Shown piece by piece: positions 25,865 through 34,667 of a stretch of 64,000 bases of DNA (position 1 is its first letter; each line of letters starts with the position of its first letter). The DNA is taken from the NCBI GenBank assembly GCA_039976075.1, contig JBDWFY010000013.1:806001-870000 (forward strand), read 5' to 3'. Made by a program: the position numbers and the translations under genes. The DNA is from JBDWFY01 sp039976075 (lineage in GTDB: Bacteria > Pseudomonadota > Alphaproteobacteria > Rhizobiales > Stappiaceae). The notes below the pieces were generated by a model. It ran no database searches. It was not told where the DNA came from and saw only the letters and a list, made by a program, of their open reading frames with translations.

Positions 25865-27706
25865 TCAGGCAACTCGAACGGGTTGGTTCGGGATCAGGTC
25901 CAATTTTATGGGCAGTTCCAAATTTTCGTTTTCCGTTGAAATCAGAATACTCAGCATCGACTCGAGCGTGAAGTACGCTCTTAGGGTGCGAAAGATCAGG
26001 TACTCGGGCAGGGCAATGATTCCCCTGGGCACGCCATTCAGCAATGATGCCACAACAGCGACAACTGCCGGTGCGCCGGTTGTTACGGCCACAATGGATT
26101 GCCAGATAATCGGACTCTCGGGATTAAACCTCAAACCGCATTCAAGAATGCCGAAAATAATAAGCGGCACCAACATTGCTCGACGCGCAGAGTTGACCAG
26201 CATGTAGGGAAGAATGATTTTCCCGCGCAGTGTTTTATTGTCCGAGTAAATCAGGTCACGGCAACGGGAGCTAATATGATAAATCGATCGAAACCAACGC
26301 ATCCGTTGTTCGCGCATATGGGAATAGCTCGAGGGTACCTCGGAGATGTATCTGATTTTGGGATCAACGACGGAATGAAATCCCAGTTCACCAATCCGAA
26401 GCGAAATGTCAGTATCTTCGCCATTCATCCCTTCCACAAACCCGCCAAGATATCGAGGATGTTCTGTTCGATAAACGACAAACATGCCCGGAATGCCCAC
26501 AACACCGTTCACCGCCCCCATGGCGACAGAATAGAAGCCATGCTTGACCAAAACCTCAAGGAGCCTCGCCCGATCAAAAAGCGCGCCTCCAGGTGGTACC
26601 GGAACGCCGCCGACCACGCCGACATTGGGGTCTGTGAAATAGGGTATGGCGCGAGATAGGTTGTCTTCTCCCAGCAAAGTGTCAGCATCGACGCGGACCA
26701 GAAACTCCGTTTGAGCAGCGTCCAGACCTGCATTGAGTGCATTTGACTTGCCGGGTTTGGGAACGTTGATCACCCGACCTTTCGCCGCTTTGCAGGATTT
26801 CAGTGTTTCCCGGGCTATCGCCTCCGTTTCATCCGTTGAATTGTTGTTCATGATCAGAATATGCACCTCTCCGCCGTAATGCTGAGCGGCTCGGTCCATG
26901 GCGTTGATCGTCGCCTCGATGATGTACTGCTCGTTATGGGCAGGGACAATAATGCTCACGGAAGGGCGGAATTCAGGCCTTTTCGTAACGAAAATGTCAT
27001 AGATCGCTAGCAGGTATAGCTGACCGAAAAGGACGGGCAAAAACAGGAATACGCCTGGACCGATGCCACCCAGAAGGGTCCATTCACGCATGACACGAAC
27101 CGTTGCCAGGTCCAGTGTGCCGACAAAAATCGAGATTGCTGCAGCCGTCGCCAAGGTTGCGCCGAGCCTGATGAATGCGCGGTTATGACTAATGGGACGA
27201 TGTTCAATACGGATGCGTGCGGGCATATACCCCCATTCCAGCAATTTGAACGAGTAGATCGCAAATCCAAGCAATCCTGAACCAATGCTGCTGAAATGTA
27301 GCGAAAACGAAATGCCAAAAGCCTGATGCGCCAGGACATTGGAGACATCGAATATCGCGCAAATCACCATAAATGTCAGCACCATGTCCAAACCGAACAG
27401 GATGCGACCCAAAAGGTTTGACGAACTAAACGCAGCAAAAGCAATGAAGAACGACAACACGAATATTCGAATGGCGATGGCATGCCGTCCCTCATAGGGG
27501 GAAAACACGAAATCATGGTTCGGAAATATGTGTGCCATCGCAGGCGTGTTCACCAGCCACAGCAGTGAAGCCGCAAAAATGGTGAATGAGAGCAGCAGAC
27601 AGGGCGCGCGCCAGGCCGAGATGAACCCGGCAAAACGCTTTGGCGCGCTATCCACGGAGATAAAATTTATCTGCTCGCGATTGTCTTGTGCAACAGCAGT
27701 GTTCAT
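25865..27706 (-). CDS. processive family-2 glycosyltransferase, BcsA-like membrane polysaccharide synthase
   Basis: 613 residues from ATG 27706. About six N-terminal membrane segments (residues 30-240), a cytoplasmic GT-A domain (about 250-500) and two or more C-terminal membrane segments. Catalytic set present: VPAHNEQ, DAD in RVDADTLL, GEDTD, and QRMRW (the QxxRW motif of processive synthases such as cellulose and hyaluronan synthase). No PilZ domain, so no direct c-di-GMP binding. It overlaps the BcsB-like gene by four bases (ATGA) and ends the sqdB-like/bcsB-like/GT2 operon. The product polymer is unknown. Confidence 0.85.
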   Translation of the reverse strand: MNTAVAQDNREQINFISVDSAPKRFAGFISAWRAPCLLLSFTIFAASLLWLVNTPAMAHIFPNHDFVFSPYEGRHAIAIRIFVLSFFIAFAAFSSSNLLGRILFGLDMVLTFMVICAIFDVSNVLAHQAFGISFSLHFSSIGSGLLGFAIYSFKLLEWGYMPARIRIEHRPISHNRAFIRLGATLATAAAISIFVGTLDLATVRVMREWTLLGGIGPGVFLFLPVLFGQLYLLAIYDIFVTKRPEFRPSVSIIVPAHNEQYIIEATINAMDRAAQHYGGEVHILIMNNNSTDETEAIARETLKSCKAAKGRVINVPKPGKSNALNAGLDAAQTEFLVRVDADTLLGEDNLSRAIPYFTDPNVGVVGGVPVPPGGALFDRARLLEVLVKHGFYSVAMGAVNGVVGIPGMFVVYRTEHPRYLGGFVEGMNGEDTDISLRIGELGFHSVVDPKIRYISEVPSSYSHMREQRMRWFRSIYHISSRCRDLIYSDNKTLRGKIILPYMLVNSARRAMLVPLIIFGILECGLRFNPESPIIWQSIVAVTTGAPAVVAVVASLLNGVPRGIIALPEYLIFRTLRAYFTLESMLSILISTENENLELPIKLDLIPNQPVRVA

Positions 27707-29256
27707 GACGGTATTCTCGAGGATACACGCTGGGTTACAGTTACCAGCAACCCTAGCTGCGGCGTTGCATGCGCCAAGGCCGACAGTGCCGGTTCTGCAA
27801 CCAGTTTCTGGGTGTTCGGGTCTGAATAAACCAGCCACGAGCCTTCGGATGCCGATTTGATCTCTTTGATCGTTTCGGTGTTGAGGACGACAATGTGTGC
27901 AGATGCCCGTCCTGAACTGAGACTGACCTGTTCCGGCAGGAAAGATGCAAGCATTTGGGCCGCCACGGATGCATCAGCCGAACTGAGCCTTTGCGGTAAT
28001 TCAATTGATGCTTGGCCTGATGCGGAAAGAGCGTTTTGAAGTTCCACAACCGGATCTGTAAATCTGCGCTCTCCCATATTCAGTCGTGTTTCGGGGAGCA
28101 TTTCAGCAATCAACTCCGGGCCGGACTGACATCCATGCGTCGGCGCTTGAGCTGACGCAGCTCGGATTTCTAGTGAATAATACCCTTCGGCGATGTTGTC
28201 CGGCAATGCAATCGTTGTGGTAAATCGCTCATTCCTCTGATCCGCCAGGCTGTCAGACAGCAGGCGATTGTTCAGAGTTATGGTGACTCTCCACTCTTTT
28301 CCGCGCGATTGTCGACCCAGGTACAGGGCAAGATCGAGTGTTTCGGGAATGCGTGTTTTTGAGTCGCGTAAATCAAGCTTTACACGCCACGTTGTTGAAC
28401 CATGAAAGCGCCGCAGCCCCGCATTGACAGGCTCTTGTCCAACAAATCGGACATTTTTTGACTCAGTTACCGATGGTTTTGTTGCAAATGCATCGATTGC
28501 CGTGGAATGGATCGTGGACAAATCAAGCGCGTCCTTGCCTGGTTCGCCCATAAACACCGCGCCGATAGTCTGCTGGTTCAGTTTCGTCGCAAGTAGAATA
28601 CTGTCGGTGCGTGCGCCGTTCTTTCCGTTCTTGGGCCAATTTATGTGTGCAATACGTCCCCACGCATTGATCCGATCGCGCGGGGTTTGAAGCTGGCTAT
28701 CAGTCTTCAGATAAATGGCGCTGGTCGTCTCGATTTCGACAACGGCTTCATAACCAGTATCGATACTACACGCGGAGTGGGGGCCTTCTCCCTGTAGACT
28801 GAACGAGACGACCAGCTTTTCTCTGACGATTTCCGTCGATGAAAGCGGAATTCGCAGAGATCGCCCACCTTCACCCGGACGCAACAACACTTCTCCCCTG
28901 CGGGTATTGTCGATGGAGATGCGAAGCACTCCTTCCACACCCTGCAGAATCTGAAACGTTGCATCGATTTGGAGGTATCCAGATGTTGGGCGCGCGTCGA
29001 TTGGCAAGTAAAACGTCGCGCCCTGATAGGCGGGCAAACCGGAAAGAATAAGCGGACTGCCGGGGCCGGCGCGATAGACGACGGCTGTGTGGGTATCATT
29101 GGATTCTACGGCGCTCTGGCTTTCGAAAACCAACTGAGGACCTTTCGTAAACTCGTCGAAATGACGCCGTCCTTTTTGCCAAATGTCATATGTTGAAAAC
29201 AGGAGGGCCAGCCCTGCAAGCAAAAATGCTGTAAGCCCAATGCCAATCATTCTCAT
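27703..29256 (-). CDS. BcsB-like periplasmic partner of the polysaccharide synthase
   Basis: 517 residues from ATG 29256. One N-terminal membrane segment (GIGLTAFLLAGLALLFSTYD), then an all-beta periplasmic region. Two repeats each have a jelly-roll carbohydrate-binding look (about 75-185 and 270-380), with phrases such as GYLQIDATF and GEGPHSACSIDTGYEAVVEI like BcsB. Unlike classical BcsB it is short and has no C-terminal membrane anchor. Four-base overlap with the GT2 gene implies a stoichiometric complex. The assignment rests on pattern and context rather than strong motifs. Confidence 0.65.
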   Translation of the reverse strand: MRMIGIGLTAFLLAGLALLFSTYDIWQKGRRHFDEFTKGPQLVFESQSAVESNDTHTAVVYRAGPGSPLILSGLPAYQGATFYLPIDARPTSGYLQIDATFQILQGVEGVLRISIDNTRRGEVLLRPGEGGRSLRIPLSSTEIVREKLVVSFSLQGEGPHSACSIDTGYEAVVEIETTSAIYLKTDSQLQTPRDRINAWGRIAHINWPKNGKNGARTDSILLATKLNQQTIGAVFMGEPGKDALDLSTIHSTAIDAFATKPSVTESKNVRFVGQEPVNAGLRRFHGSTTWRVKLDLRDSKTRIPETLDLALYLGRQSRGKEWRVTITLNNRLLSDSLADQRNERFTTTIALPDNIAEGYYSLEIRAASAQAPTHGCQSGPELIAEMLPETRLNMGERRFTDPVVELQNALSASGQASIELPQRLSSADASVAAQMLASFLPEQVSLSSGRASAHIVVLNTETIKEIKSASEGSWLVYSDPNTQKLVAEPALSALAHATPQLGLLVTVTQRVSSRIPS

Positions 29257-29295
29257 GATGCTCACCGAGTTTGTCGAACCACAGGACGTGAACGA

Positions 29296-29321
29296 CCGGA
29301 CTTACCTCCAAGCAAGTCCGG
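29296..29321 (-). repeat. intergenic hairpin between sqdB-like and bcsB-like genes
   Basis: CCGGACTT / AAGTCCGG, perfect 8-base arms, 10-base loop; the loop as read in the mRNA contains GGAGGT. There is no U run after it. It may stabilise the upstream mRNA or set the ratio of the enzyme to the synthase subunits. Confidence 0.4.
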
Positions 29322-29337
29322 CGGTTCTTTTCGCTCA

Positions 29338-30546
29338 CTAGGCTGCATTTTCCAGGTTGACGACTCCCGGCCGTTGGTTGTCGGTCCAGGTGGATACGCA
29401 TGGGATCATCTCGCGAATGCAGCGATGTGCGTACTTTGCAGCAATGTCCTGCGTTTCCTCGAGAAGCCCGTTTTCCAGGGTTACCGGCTCCAGGCCCAGC
29501 GAGATGAACGTCTTGTTTGACACCCGCAGGTCATTCTCGGCAGCCTCATTGCGAGGATTGTCGACATTGGCGACTTCAGCTCCTGAAACGCGTGATACCA
29601 GGTTTGCCAGATGGCGAACGGTAAAGGTTTCAGTCATCTGATTGAGGATGGCGACTTTGCCGTCTTTTTTCGGTGGATTTTCGACGGCAATACCAATGCA
29701 GCGAACGGTATCCTGTATGTGGATGAAGGCTCGGGTCTGACCGCCTGTGCCATGCACGGTTAACGGATGGCCGACGACGGCCTGCATGAGAAAGCGATTG
29801 AGGACAGTTCCATAATCACCGTCATAATCAAATCGGTTGATCAGACGCTCATCCAGGCGTGTTTCCTCAGTCTGTGTACCCCACACAATGCCCTGATGCA
29901 GGTCGGTAATTCGCATCAAATCGTTCTTTGCGTAGAACTGGAACAACAACTGATCCATGGACTTGGTCATGTGATAGACACTGCCTGGATTTGTTGGATA
30001 GAGAATGTCGCGTTGGAAAATACGTTGATCATCGCCCGGGATGTAGACGCTAAGATAACCCTCGGGTATTTCAATGCCGTCGTCATCGTAGCCGTAGACG
30101 CCCATCGTTCCCAGATGAACAAAATGCGAATCCAATCCCAGCTCTGTAACTGCTGCAAGCAGGTTGTGAGTGGCTGAGATGTTGTTATCGACTGTGTATC
30201 GTTTCTCCGAGACACCTTTCATCGAGTAGGGAGCAGCACGCTGTTCGCCAAAATGGATGATGGTATCAGGTCTGATCGACGCCAGGAGAGCAGTAAGGCG
30301 ATCAAATTCTCGGGCCACATCGATACATTCAAAATGGATCGTGAGACCTGTTTGTTCAGTCCAGGCTTCCAACCGGGTCTCGACCGTGGCAATGGGGGTC
30401 AAACTGTCCGCACCCATTTTACTGTCGATCCAACGACGCGAGAGGTTGTCCACGATGGTCACGTTGTGTCCTTGCTTGGACAAGTACAATGCCGTTGGCC
30501 AGCCGCAAAATCCGTCGCCGCCCACAATGATGATTTCTTTTGTCAT
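29338..30546 (-). CDS. UDP-sulfoquinovose synthase-like NAD-dependent epimerase/dehydratase
   Basis: 402 residues from ATG 30546 (AAGGA nine bases upstream). SDR fold with GGDGFCGWPTALYL at the N-terminus, IIHFGEQRAAPYSM, HLGTMGVYG (Thr147), YHMTK (Tyr191/Lys195) and FDYDGDYGTVLNRFLMQA, then TRAFIHIQDTVRC. These are hallmarks of SqdB, which adds sulfite to UDP-glucose to give UDP-sulfoquinovose. No sqdD/sqdC or other sulfolipid genes are adjacent; the neighbours are a polysaccharide synthase pair, so the sugar may go into an exopolysaccharide. A related non-sulfur epimerase remains possible. Confidence 0.8.
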   Translation of the reverse strand: MTKEIIIVGGDGFCGWPTALYLSKQGHNVTIVDNLSRRWIDSKMGADSLTPIATVETRLEAWTEQTGLTIHFECIDVAREFDRLTALLASIRPDTIIHFGEQRAAPYSMKGVSEKRYTVDNNISATHNLLAAVTELGLDSHFVHLGTMGVYGYDDDGIEIPEGYLSVYIPGDDQRIFQRDILYPTNPGSVYHMTKSMDQLLFQFYAKNDLMRITDLHQGIVWGTQTEETRLDERLINRFDYDGDYGTVLNRFLMQAVVGHPLTVHGTGGQTRAFIHIQDTVRCIGIAVENPPKKDGKVAILNQMTETFTVRHLANLVSRVSGAEVANVDNPRNEAAENDLRVSNKTFISLGLEPVTLENGLLEETQDIAAKYAHRCIREMIPCVSTWTDNQRPGVVNLENAA

Positions 30547-30569
30547 TATTTTCGTCCTTCCCAGATAAT

Positions 30570-30590
30570 CGGGCACATCTGACGTGCCCG
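30570..30590 (-). promoter_or_regulatory. 5'-leader hairpin of the sqdB-like operon
   Basis: CGGGCAC / GTGCCCG, perfect 7-base arms, 7-base loop, ending about 24 bases before the start codon and just upstream of its AAGGA site. Either an mRNA stem or a dyad operator. Confidence 0.4.
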
Positions 30591-30676
30591 GTTTGGCTAT
30601 GGACGAAGCTTAGTGTTCCAAAATCAGTCGTGCTGGGGTGCAAGAGGATAGAAATCGGCAAAAAAGCATAAGCTGG

Positions 30677-30692
30677 CTATCCCAATGGATAG
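30677..30692. promoter_or_regulatory. palindrome CTATCC-N4-GGATAG upstream of the polysaccharide operon
   Basis: Perfect 6+6 dyad with a 4-base spacer, lying just after the histidine kinase stop codon and about 130 bases before the sqdB-like start. Same architecture and partial sequence (CTATnC-N4-GnATAG) as the palindrome in the regulator intergenic region at 33865. Candidate response-regulator site; it could instead be part of a kinase-gene terminator. Confidence 0.4.
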
Positions 30693-30696
30693 GGTG

Positions 30697-33249
30697 CTAA
30701 CCCGAAGAAGATGGCTGTTTCCTGCCATTCAGATAATGATTGAATGCAGCTTCAGTGGAAATCGCCGTTTGTTTGAGTTCATGCAGGCGAACGGAGAAGG
30801 AGTTGTCCCGCTGACCGCTTCTGGCGGTATTTTCCATATGGAGCAGAATGTGTTCCAGCGAGCGCATCCCAAGCAGAGCAGTCGCACCTTTCAATTTGTG
30901 CGCGGCTTCCGCCAATTCAGGTGTGCCTGCTGCAAGGTTACCGGCGGCAACTTCATTCATGAAGTCCCGGAGTTCATTGAAAAGTGCGGTTCCGGTTTTT
31001 GAAACTTTCTCCGATCCCAACGCGCCACATAATTCTTGAAGAACATGTTCCTCCGCATGAGGGGTCTCAACACTTGAAGCGAAGATATTGTCGAGAATCG
31101 TGTGCAATGTGGGCAATCTGATTGGCTTGGTTTGGAACTGGGTCATGCCCGCCAGTTGTGCCTGTTCGCGATACTCTTCTCGTCCATGCGCTGTCAGGCC
31201 AATAATCGGTACGAACTTGTTTGCACTCTCGCCTGCGCGCAATCTTCGCGCGGCCTCAATTCCGTTCATGACCGGCATGCTGATGTCCATGAATACAAGA
31301 TCGAACGTACTTTTTTCTGCCAGCGCCAGACATTCAACGCCGTTTTCGGCTTCGGAAACTGAATGACCCATCCCCATCAGCATGTCCTTGAGAATACTGC
31401 GATTGATGTCGTTATCCTCAACGACGAGAATGGAGTAACCTTTCGATTTTTCGACTTTCCCTTCCGTCGGTAGTTTTTGTGTTTCGTCTTCGAGTTCAGA
31501 GTGATCGGCGCGGGTCAACGGCACGGTCAGGGTAAACGTCGTGCCTGCTCCGATGGCGCTGTTGACTTTAATGTCTCCATCCATTTTTCGTGCAATCTTG
31601 CGGGAAATCGACAATCCGAGTCCATCTCCCCTGGATTGGCGACCTTCGGAGTGAGCCAGCACAACAAAGTCTTCAAAGATTTGGCCCTGATGTTCAGGGT
31701 CAATACCCGGTCCCGTGTCAGACACCGCAATGTACAACGATGTTTCGCTTGGGCCGTGAATGCCACTGACTTTGAGGCCCACTGTACCCTTGTCGGTAAA
31801 CTTAATCGCATTTCCCAGAAGGTTTATGACAACCTGACGAATTCGGTTGCCATCGCCGTAAAACGGAATGCGCAGGTGTTCATCGAACTCAAAGTTCATT
31901 GTCAGATTTTTTTCGACCGCGAGAGGCTCAAGGACATCAATGATACCGGACAGGAGTTCGGCGAGATCGAATTTTTGATCAACCAGCGACAGGGTGCCGG
32001 TTTCAATTCGAGTAATGTCCAGCGCCTCGTTGATATGCTCTAGCAGTATTTCACTCGAGGCAGTGGCAATGCCCGTGTAACGAGACTGTTTCTCCGATAA
32101 AGGTGTCGTTTTCAGCAAATCCAGGACGCCGAGAATACCATTGAGCGGCGTGCGCATTTCGTGGCTCATGACGGCCAGAAACTGCGACTTTGCTTTGTCG
32201 GTGCGTTCCGCCCGATCACGTGCATCGATGAGTTTTTGCTCATCTATTTTTCGTTCGCTGATGTCCCGAATGTAGGCGATAAATTCGAGGCTCTCTTTTC
32301 CCTCCACCGACGTGATGTTCAACTCGATCGGGAATTCTTCACCCGTCTTACGAAGAGCTGTTAACTCAATTCTGCCGGCATCCACAACATGCGGTTCACG
32401 TGTCTTGAGAAAGCGCTCCATTCCCTCTCTGTGCGCATCGCGGAACTTGTGAGGAATGATGGTCGCTTCCATTGTCCGCCCGAGAATTTCCTGCCGCGTC
32501 CACCCCAAAACGCGCTCAGCAGCTGAATTGTACTCAATAATTTTTCCGGATTCGTCAGCGGTGATGATTCCGTCCAGCGAGGCTTCAACCGTCGATTCCA
32601 ATCGAAGCGTCGATTCCTTAAGGGCTGTGTCTCGCTGTTGTGCTCGCGTCAGCAGGTGACCCAGAAACAGCAGCATGGCTGCCATGACGACCAGGAGTCC
32701 AATTGCAGTTCCTCCCGTCAGTTTCAACTGACGGGCAAACTGGTCTCGCCGGTATTCCGATTGTTGTGCCCCGATACTGACACCCGTCAGAGCGATTTTT
32801 CTGACGGCGGGTCGCACAGTATCGGTCATGGTTTGAAGCGCAATGAAGTCTTCTCTGCTCAGGATTCCGGGCTTGTCAGCAATATTGACGGCCTGTTCTG
32901 CAAAAGCGTTGATGGTGTCGATCTGTGCCTTGGTTTCTTCATTTCCCTTGAAAAGAGCAGCAGCACGTCCGGAATTTATGATTGCAAGGCGGCTTAGGGC
33001 GATATCCAGCCGCAGCCGGACTTCATCGTCTGACAAAGACGGTTTACTGATTTGTTTGGACAGAATGGCAGCAAGATTCGCAAATTCGGTATCTAGTTGA
33101 GAGATACTCCACTGGTTATTGTCGCCCTCGGCAGTTGAAAGATTGCGGAGTTGGGACAGCAAATTGGTGACCATAACGGTCATCAGCAGGGCCAACACCA
33201 CCAAACCCACGAGTAGAGCGATGCGGTATCCCTGCAAACCTGACTTCAC
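30697..33249 (-). CDS. hybrid sensor histidine kinase (PAS-HisKA-HATPase-REC-Hpt)
   Basis: 850 residues, GTG start with GGAGGT six bases upstream. Two membrane segments (about 9-30 and 181-201) enclose a periplasmic helical sensor; PAS about 215-330; HisKA with His363 in MSHEMRTPLN; ATPase motifs NLLGNAIKF, DTGPGID and GDGLGLS; receiver domain with VFMDISMPVMNG; C-terminal Hpt with AHKLKGAT. A full phosphorelay ending in its own Hpt needs a separate output regulator, and a LuxR-type regulator is encoded divergently next door. Follows the periplasmic protein gene by 44 bases. Confidence 0.93.
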   Translation of the reverse strand: MKSGLQGYRIALLVGLVVLALLMTVMVTNLLSQLRNLSTAEGDNNQWSISQLDTEFANLAAILSKQISKPSLSDDEVRLRLDIALSRLAIINSGRAAALFKGNEETKAQIDTINAFAEQAVNIADKPGILSREDFIALQTMTDTVRPAVRKIALTGVSIGAQQSEYRRDQFARQLKLTGGTAIGLLVVMAAMLLFLGHLLTRAQQRDTALKESTLRLESTVEASLDGIITADESGKIIEYNSAAERVLGWTRQEILGRTMEATIIPHKFRDAHREGMERFLKTREPHVVDAGRIELTALRKTGEEFPIELNITSVEGKESLEFIAYIRDISERKIDEQKLIDARDRAERTDKAKSQFLAVMSHEMRTPLNGILGVLDLLKTTPLSEKQSRYTGIATASSEILLEHINEALDITRIETGTLSLVDQKFDLAELLSGIIDVLEPLAVEKNLTMNFEFDEHLRIPFYGDGNRIRQVVINLLGNAIKFTDKGTVGLKVSGIHGPSETSLYIAVSDTGPGIDPEHQGQIFEDFVVLAHSEGRQSRGDGLGLSISRKIARKMDGDIKVNSAIGAGTTFTLTVPLTRADHSELEDETQKLPTEGKVEKSKGYSILVVEDNDINRSILKDMLMGMGHSVSEAENGVECLALAEKSTFDLVFMDISMPVMNGIEAARRLRAGESANKFVPIIGLTAHGREEYREQAQLAGMTQFQTKPIRLPTLHTILDNIFASSVETPHAEEHVLQELCGALGSEKVSKTGTALFNELRDFMNEVAAGNLAAGTPELAEAAHKLKGATALLGMRSLEHILLHMENTARSGQRDNSFSVRLHELKQTAISTEAAFNHYLNGRKQPSSSG

Positions 33250-33293
33250 CGCCGACCTCCAACTTCGCCGCCAGCACAGGCACGGGCTGACCC

Positions 33294-33788
33294 TTATTCG
33301 ATAATATTCAACCGGTTCAGCTGCCAGATACTTCGAGAATAAGCAGTTTCCGTCTGGTACTTTGCTTCATCATCATATGGATAGACAACCCAGAAAGGTC
33401 CCTTATCCCTTACAGACATGGTCTGACCATTCATTCGCGTCGCTATTATGGGCGCATTTTCTTCCAATTCAGTGACCGGAATGGAAACGGAATAATCATT
33501 GAGCGCGACCATCTCTACGTTCTTTCCATCAATACCCGCAGCTTCGAGCACAGATTTCAGGGGCACGCCGGAGAATGTTGTTGGCTCATCTGTCCAGATC
33601 GTTGATGTGGTAAATTGAACTTGAGGCATGGCGTCGATGTCCGAGATCGACAATGTCTGCGGAACGCGTTCTACTGAACCGACAGTGATTTGGAGGTGGG
33701 AAACATCAGTTGCGCTTGCGGACGTCAGGTGCACACACAAGCCGGCCAACAGGATGACGAGAGTTTTAATACGATTGGAGACGGACAT
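33294..33788 (-). CDS. exported protein with molybdopterin-oxidoreductase-like fold, kinase-linked
   Basis: 164 residues from ATG 33788 (AGAGGT upstream). N-terminal signal peptide ending near ASA. The remainder resembles the SUOX-type molybdopterin-binding domain in outline (FSGVPLKSVLEAAGI, MSVRDKGPFWVVYPYDDE), but it is very short and lacks the cofactor-ligating Cys. Proteins like this often accompany hybrid kinases and may bind a periplasmic ligand for the sensor. Cotranscribed with the kinase. Confidence 0.75.
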   Translation of the reverse strand: MSVSNRIKTLVILLAGLCVHLTSASATDVSHLQITVGSVERVPQTLSISDIDAMPQVQFTTSTIWTDEPTTFSGVPLKSVLEAAGIDGKNVEMVALNDYSVSIPVTELEENAPIIATRMNGQTMSVRDKGPFWVVYPYDDEAKYQTETAYSRSIWQLNRLNIIE

Positions 33789-33864
33789 TGATATACCTCT
33801 GATCAAGTTCGCCTGCAGAATACAACAAAGAGAATAAGTGCGTTCAGGGCATAAGAGTAGCCGC

Positions 33865-33880
33865 CTATACTTTCGTATAG
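33865..33880. promoter_or_regulatory. palindrome CTATAC-N4-GTATAG in the regulator intergenic region
   Basis: Perfect 6+6 dyad with spacer TTTC, between the divergent genes for the response regulator (starts 33944) and the periplasmic protein/kinase (starts 33788). Well placed for autoregulation of both transcripts. A related dyad lies upstream of the polysaccharide operon. Confidence 0.5.
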
Positions 33881-33943
33881 ATGCACCTCTTTTTTACGTT
33901 TTTATGAGCTTTATCACTACGGAATATCAAGGATGATGAAGTT

Positions 33944-34561
33944 ATGCCAAACATACTGATTGCCGATGATCATGATTTGGTTCGAGACACGATCGCCGCT
34001 TATCTTGAATCAACTGAAGAGTTCACAGTATTTACAGCCCATAATCTTGAGGCAGCACTGGATGTGATGGCGGGAGAATATCCGATTGATCTCCTTGTTT
34101 TAGACTACAACATGCCGGGAATGAATGGGCTTCAGGGCCTTGAAACTGCGAAAAAGAAACACCCCAAATCCAAGGTGGCGTTGATGTCCGGCGTCGCAAA
34201 CAAGGATGTTGCCAAGAGTTCGATGTCGTGCGGGGCAGATGGTTTTATTCCCAAATCCCTGGCTGCTGCTTCAATGGTCAACGCCATAAAGTTTATCATT
34301 TCCGGGGAAAGATATTTTCCCTTTGATTTTACATCTTCCACCGACCAGGCAGATGCCGGCGGCGCTTTTGCGTCTCTTTCGGAAAGAGAAATGCAAACAC
34401 TGGGCGAGCTGTGCATCGGCCTGTCCAACAAGGAAATCGCACGAAACCTCGGAATTCAGGAGGTGACGGTAAAGCTTCACGTCAAAAACCTGTTGGCGAA
34501 GCTGGGTGTAACAAATCGAACCCAGGCTGCTCTCCTGGCCAAAGAACGCCATCTTTTTTAA
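33944..34561 (+). CDS. NarL/FixJ-type response regulator (REC-LuxR HTH)
   Basis: 205 residues. Receiver domain with acidic pocket ADDH, phospho-acceptor Asp54 in LVLDYNMPGMNG, and Lys in FIPKSL; C-terminal LuxR HTH from about residue 145 with LSEREMQTL, GLSNKEIARNLGIQEVTVKLHVKNLL and GVTNRTQA. Likely the output of the adjacent hybrid kinase. Convergent with the FAD-GcvT gene. Confidence 0.93.
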   Translation: MPNILIADDHDLVRDTIAAYLESTEEFTVFTAHNLEAALDVMAGEYPIDLLVLDYNMPGMNGLQGLETAKKKHPKSKVALMSGVANKDVAKSSMSCGADGFIPKSLAAASMVNAIKFIISGERYFPFDFTSSTDQADAGGAFASLSEREMQTLGELCIGLSNKEIARNLGIQEVTVKLHVKNLLAKLGVTNRTQAALLAKERHLF

Positions 34562-34667
34562 GGGCGGAACTGCTTCAAGAGAGCGTCGATTAGTGGTTGG
34601 GTGTCTGCTGATACAGGGTGTCGATCAGAAGTCTGTTGAATCGATCAATGTGGCTGTCTAACTCTCA

